Source of the DNA: Ostreococcus mediterraneus
Lineage: Eukaryota > Chlorophyta > Mamiellophyceae > Mamiellales > Bathycoccaceae
Assembly (NCBI GenBank): GCA_012295225.1
Contig: WMKK01000015.1
Coordinates: forward strand, 124,001 to 188,000
Reading direction: 5' to 3'
DNA: 64,000 nucleotides
Made by a program: the position numbers and the translations under genes. Positions 62,371 through 64,000 of this stretch are shown piece by piece. The notes beneath the pieces are model-generated. The model was given only the letters and a program-made list of their open reading frames with translations, did not search any database and had not been told where the DNA came from. Each line of letters opens with the position of its first letter. Positions within the stretch are counted from its first letter, which is position 1.

Positions 62371-63622
62371 ATGTCCCTCGTCGACGCCCTCAAAGACCCA
62401 TCGCGTCCGGTGTTTTTATTCGGTACGTCCCTCGCGCGTCGCGCGTCGCGTCGCGCGCGCACCGCAAAGAGCTCGAGCGCACTCGATCAACGCGTTCACT
62501 TTTTCAGCCACTAACCAGTGTACGCGACCGCGACCGCGCGACTACGCACGCACAGGCGTGACTCCACCGCTCGATGGCGCTGATGCCGCCGCCTACGACG
62601 ATGCCGCGCGTAATTTCGTGTCGAAATCGCGCGGTTTAGCCGTGGATGGGTACATTGTGTATGACATTCAAGAGGAAGCGGGACGAACGCCAGAGCCTCG
62701 CCCATTTCCTTTCCGCAAGCTCGGCGATCCAGGCGTGTACGCCGCGAGCCTCAAACGCGCCAGTAAAGGCATAGAGAGCGTAGTATACAAGTGCGTTGCG
62801 GAAACGAAGAGCGAAGAAGAATTCGGATCGTGGTTGGATGACGCGTCGAGAGCGACTCGGGCGTATAACCTCGTCGGAGGCGCGAGTTCGAGTCAAGACT
62901 ATTCCGGACCAACCATTGCCCGCGCGGCAGAGATGGTGAAAGCGATCGATAAAGGATGCGCATTTGGTGGAGTGACGATCGCTGAGCGTCACGTGAAGAA
63001 GGGTAACGAACATGAAACGTTATGCGCCAAGATGGACGCCGGAGCCGAGTGGTTCATTTCGCAAGCCATTTACGACGCCGACGCGACGATTAAACTCATC
63101 AATGACTACGGCGCCGAGTGCGCCAAGCGCGGCGTCGCCCCAAAAAAGATCATTTTAACATTTGCCCCGTGTGGACGCGAGAAAACCATGCGTTTCATCA
63201 AATGGCTCGGTGTGAGCGTGCCCGAAGACGTCGAACGCGACATTCTCGAATCCGACGCCCCGGTGCAAAAATCGGTGAGCATTCTCACGGCGATGTGTCA
63301 AAAGATCATCGACGAGACCAAGGCATCGAATGTCCCGCTCGGGGTATCCGTAGAATCCGTGAGCATCTTCAAAAATGAGATTCAAGCCGCGCATGATTTG
63401 TTCAGGTTGACGCAAGCCATCATGTTGGACGCGTACGGCGCGGATTGGGCCATGACGTACGCGCTCGTCGGCGGGAAATCCGTCGAGACGACGACGACGC
63501 AAACCAACACCACCGATTACGCACACGGCGACGATCACGACAACGCGTTGAAGGATAAAATTAAAAACGTCCTCGTACCACTCGGGGCGTTCGTGCTTGG
63601 ATTTCTGGCGCGTAGACGATAG
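62371..63622 (+). CDS. Methylenetetrahydrofolate reductase-family protein, two exons
   Basis: TIM-barrel MTHFR-like protein; the exact substrate is unknown. Exon 1 (62371-62422) starts at ATG in a good ACCATG context and reads MSLVDALKDPSRPVFLFG. Exon 2 (62556-63622) continues VTPPLDGADAAAYDD. The joined text gives the MTHFR-type first strand (FLFGVTPPL). Later landmarks: YDIQEEAGRTPEPRPFPF, YNLVGGASSSQDYSGPTI, FGGVTIAERH, AEWFISQAIYDA (Q-x-x-Y/F-D as in MTHFR) and GVSVESVSIF. About 370 aa, shorter than complete eukaryotic MTHFR because it lacks the C-terminal SAM-regulatory domain. It ends in a hydrophobic helix and a basic tail (VLVPLGAFVLGFLARRR), possibly a tail anchor. Confidence 0.78.
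62423..62555 (+). other. Spliceosomal intron, 133 bases
   Basis: Donor GTACGT, branch-site-like CTAAC at 62511-62515, acceptor CACAG. Removing it joins a phase-1 codon (G|GC, Gly) and links the MSLVDALKD start to the downstream frame, which otherwise begins without an ATG. Confidence 0.85.
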
Positions 63623-63743
63623 AGAAGAAATGAACACGAAAACGACGGCTGCGCCACCTCACAGTGCGACTCCTCTCACCACACGCACACACGCGCGACG
63701 CGAACGCAATCACACACCGCCTGACGAACACACGCGTGCACGA

Positions 63744-63751
63744 TTATATAA
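63744..63751 (+). promoter_or_regulatory. TATA-like element
   Basis: TTATATAA about 18-25 bases before the ATG of the last gene. It may be a TATA box with a very short leader. Confidence 0.35.
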
Positions 63752-63768
63752 CTTCATCTATACCATAC

Positions 63769-64000
63769 ATGGAACTGTTCCAGTTGCGCATCGAGCCGGG
63801 CTCTGGACGCGCGTTTACGCCGTCCCGCGGCTCCATGGTCGTCCTTACCCACGTCGCCCTCTGCACATCCAGCGACGACCCAGCGGTGGATCCGAACGAC
63901 CGCATCACGGTTACGGTGTCATCCAACAACTCCGCGTCGCCCATCGCGCTCGGGAGCGTGCGCGCGAGCGGAGGGAACGAGCAGTTTTCAATCGGCGGCT
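63769..64000 (+). CDS. Nucleoplasmin-like domain protein, 5' part only (possible FKBP-type histone chaperone)
   Basis: Runs off the window edge; 77 codons visible, no stop. The frame begins MELFQLRIEPGSGRAFTPSR, then VVLTHVALCTSS, ITVTVSSNNSASPIALGSV. This matches the pattern of the plant nucleoplasmin-like domain found at the start of nuclear FKBP43/53-type immunophilins and HD2 histone deacetylases (M-x-F-W-G-V/L-E-V-K-P-G-K, then the S-P-I/L-x-L-C-x-L strand). Either a histone-chaperone FKBP or an HD2-like protein would fit; which one depends on sequence outside the window. Shown as plus strand; an antisense open frame here is probably its shadow. Confidence 0.6.
   Translation, partial: MELFQLRIEPGSGRAFTPSRGSMVVLTHVALCTSSDDPAVDPNDRITVTVSSNNSASPIALGSVRASGGNEQFSIGG

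Noticed and set aside
63744-63944. Minus-strand frame ending at 63744, open to the window edge
   Set aside because: The plus-strand frame over the same bases matches a known domain pattern and starts with an ATG behind a TATA-like element; the minus frame shows no family features.

Overview
The window looks like nuclear DNA of a very small, gene-dense green alga. The best fit is a prasinophyte (Mamiellophyceae) of the Ostreococcus/Micromonas kind. This rests on content, not on a database match: GC-rich DNA, intergenic gaps often of only tens to a few hundred bases, almost no introns, a plant-type CENP-C motif, and a plastid-type acetohydroxyacid synthase, a plastid-type ABC1 kinase and an LSMT-like SET protein with presequences. 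Plant-type or eukaryote-wide genes are also present: RBR, VPS41, EMC3, ELP6, SNAPC3 and OGG1.

Region 1 (1-31900) is half the window and holds two giant genes arranged head to head. The left one (minus strand, about 7600 residues, no visible intron) carries PSI/EGF modules, a kringle, ShK-like, somatomedin-B and LNR modules, many Ig-like repeats, Calx-beta-like and cadherin-like repeats, Cys-rich GCC2/GCC3-type modules and a multi-pass membrane block. It ends in a four-helix voltage-sensor domain with no pore helices. The right one (plus strand, about 2850 residues) repeats the PSI/EGF, cadherin-like, GCC2/GCC3 and membrane-block plan. It adds a ubiquitin-like domain ending in LRGG between two membrane helices, and a long cytosolic tail with a zinc knuckle and three C2C2 zinc repeats. 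The pair looks like an ancient inverted duplication and is the most unusual content here.

Region 2 (31900-44400) holds a centromere protein C gene convergent with an Elongator subunit ELP6 gene, a double-domain GT77-like glycosyltransferase, and the retinoblastoma-related cell-cycle regulator RBR. RBR shares a divergent promoter, carrying a perfect E2F site, with an extended Mpv17/PMP22-family membrane protein.

Region 3 (44400-55200) is a run of minus-strand genes: acetohydroxyacid synthase, a Rubisco-LSMT-like SET protein, an unknown protein, VPS41, EMC3 and an unknown type II membrane/secreted protein.

Region 4 (55200-64000) begins with a 0.9-kb non-coding stretch containing a compound palindrome and a telomere-like motif. 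It continues with SNAPC3 (snRNA gene transcription), a small ubiquitin-fold-like protein, 8-oxoguanine DNA glycosylase OGG1, a plastid-type ABC1 kinase, an MTHFR-family protein with one clear spliceosomal intron, and the 5' end of a nucleoplasmin-like (possibly FKBP) gene cut by the window edge. No CRISPR arrays, rRNA, tRNA, transposons or virus-derived elements were recognised. Gene starts were moved to the first plausible ATG wherever the longest open frame began with GTG or TTG.
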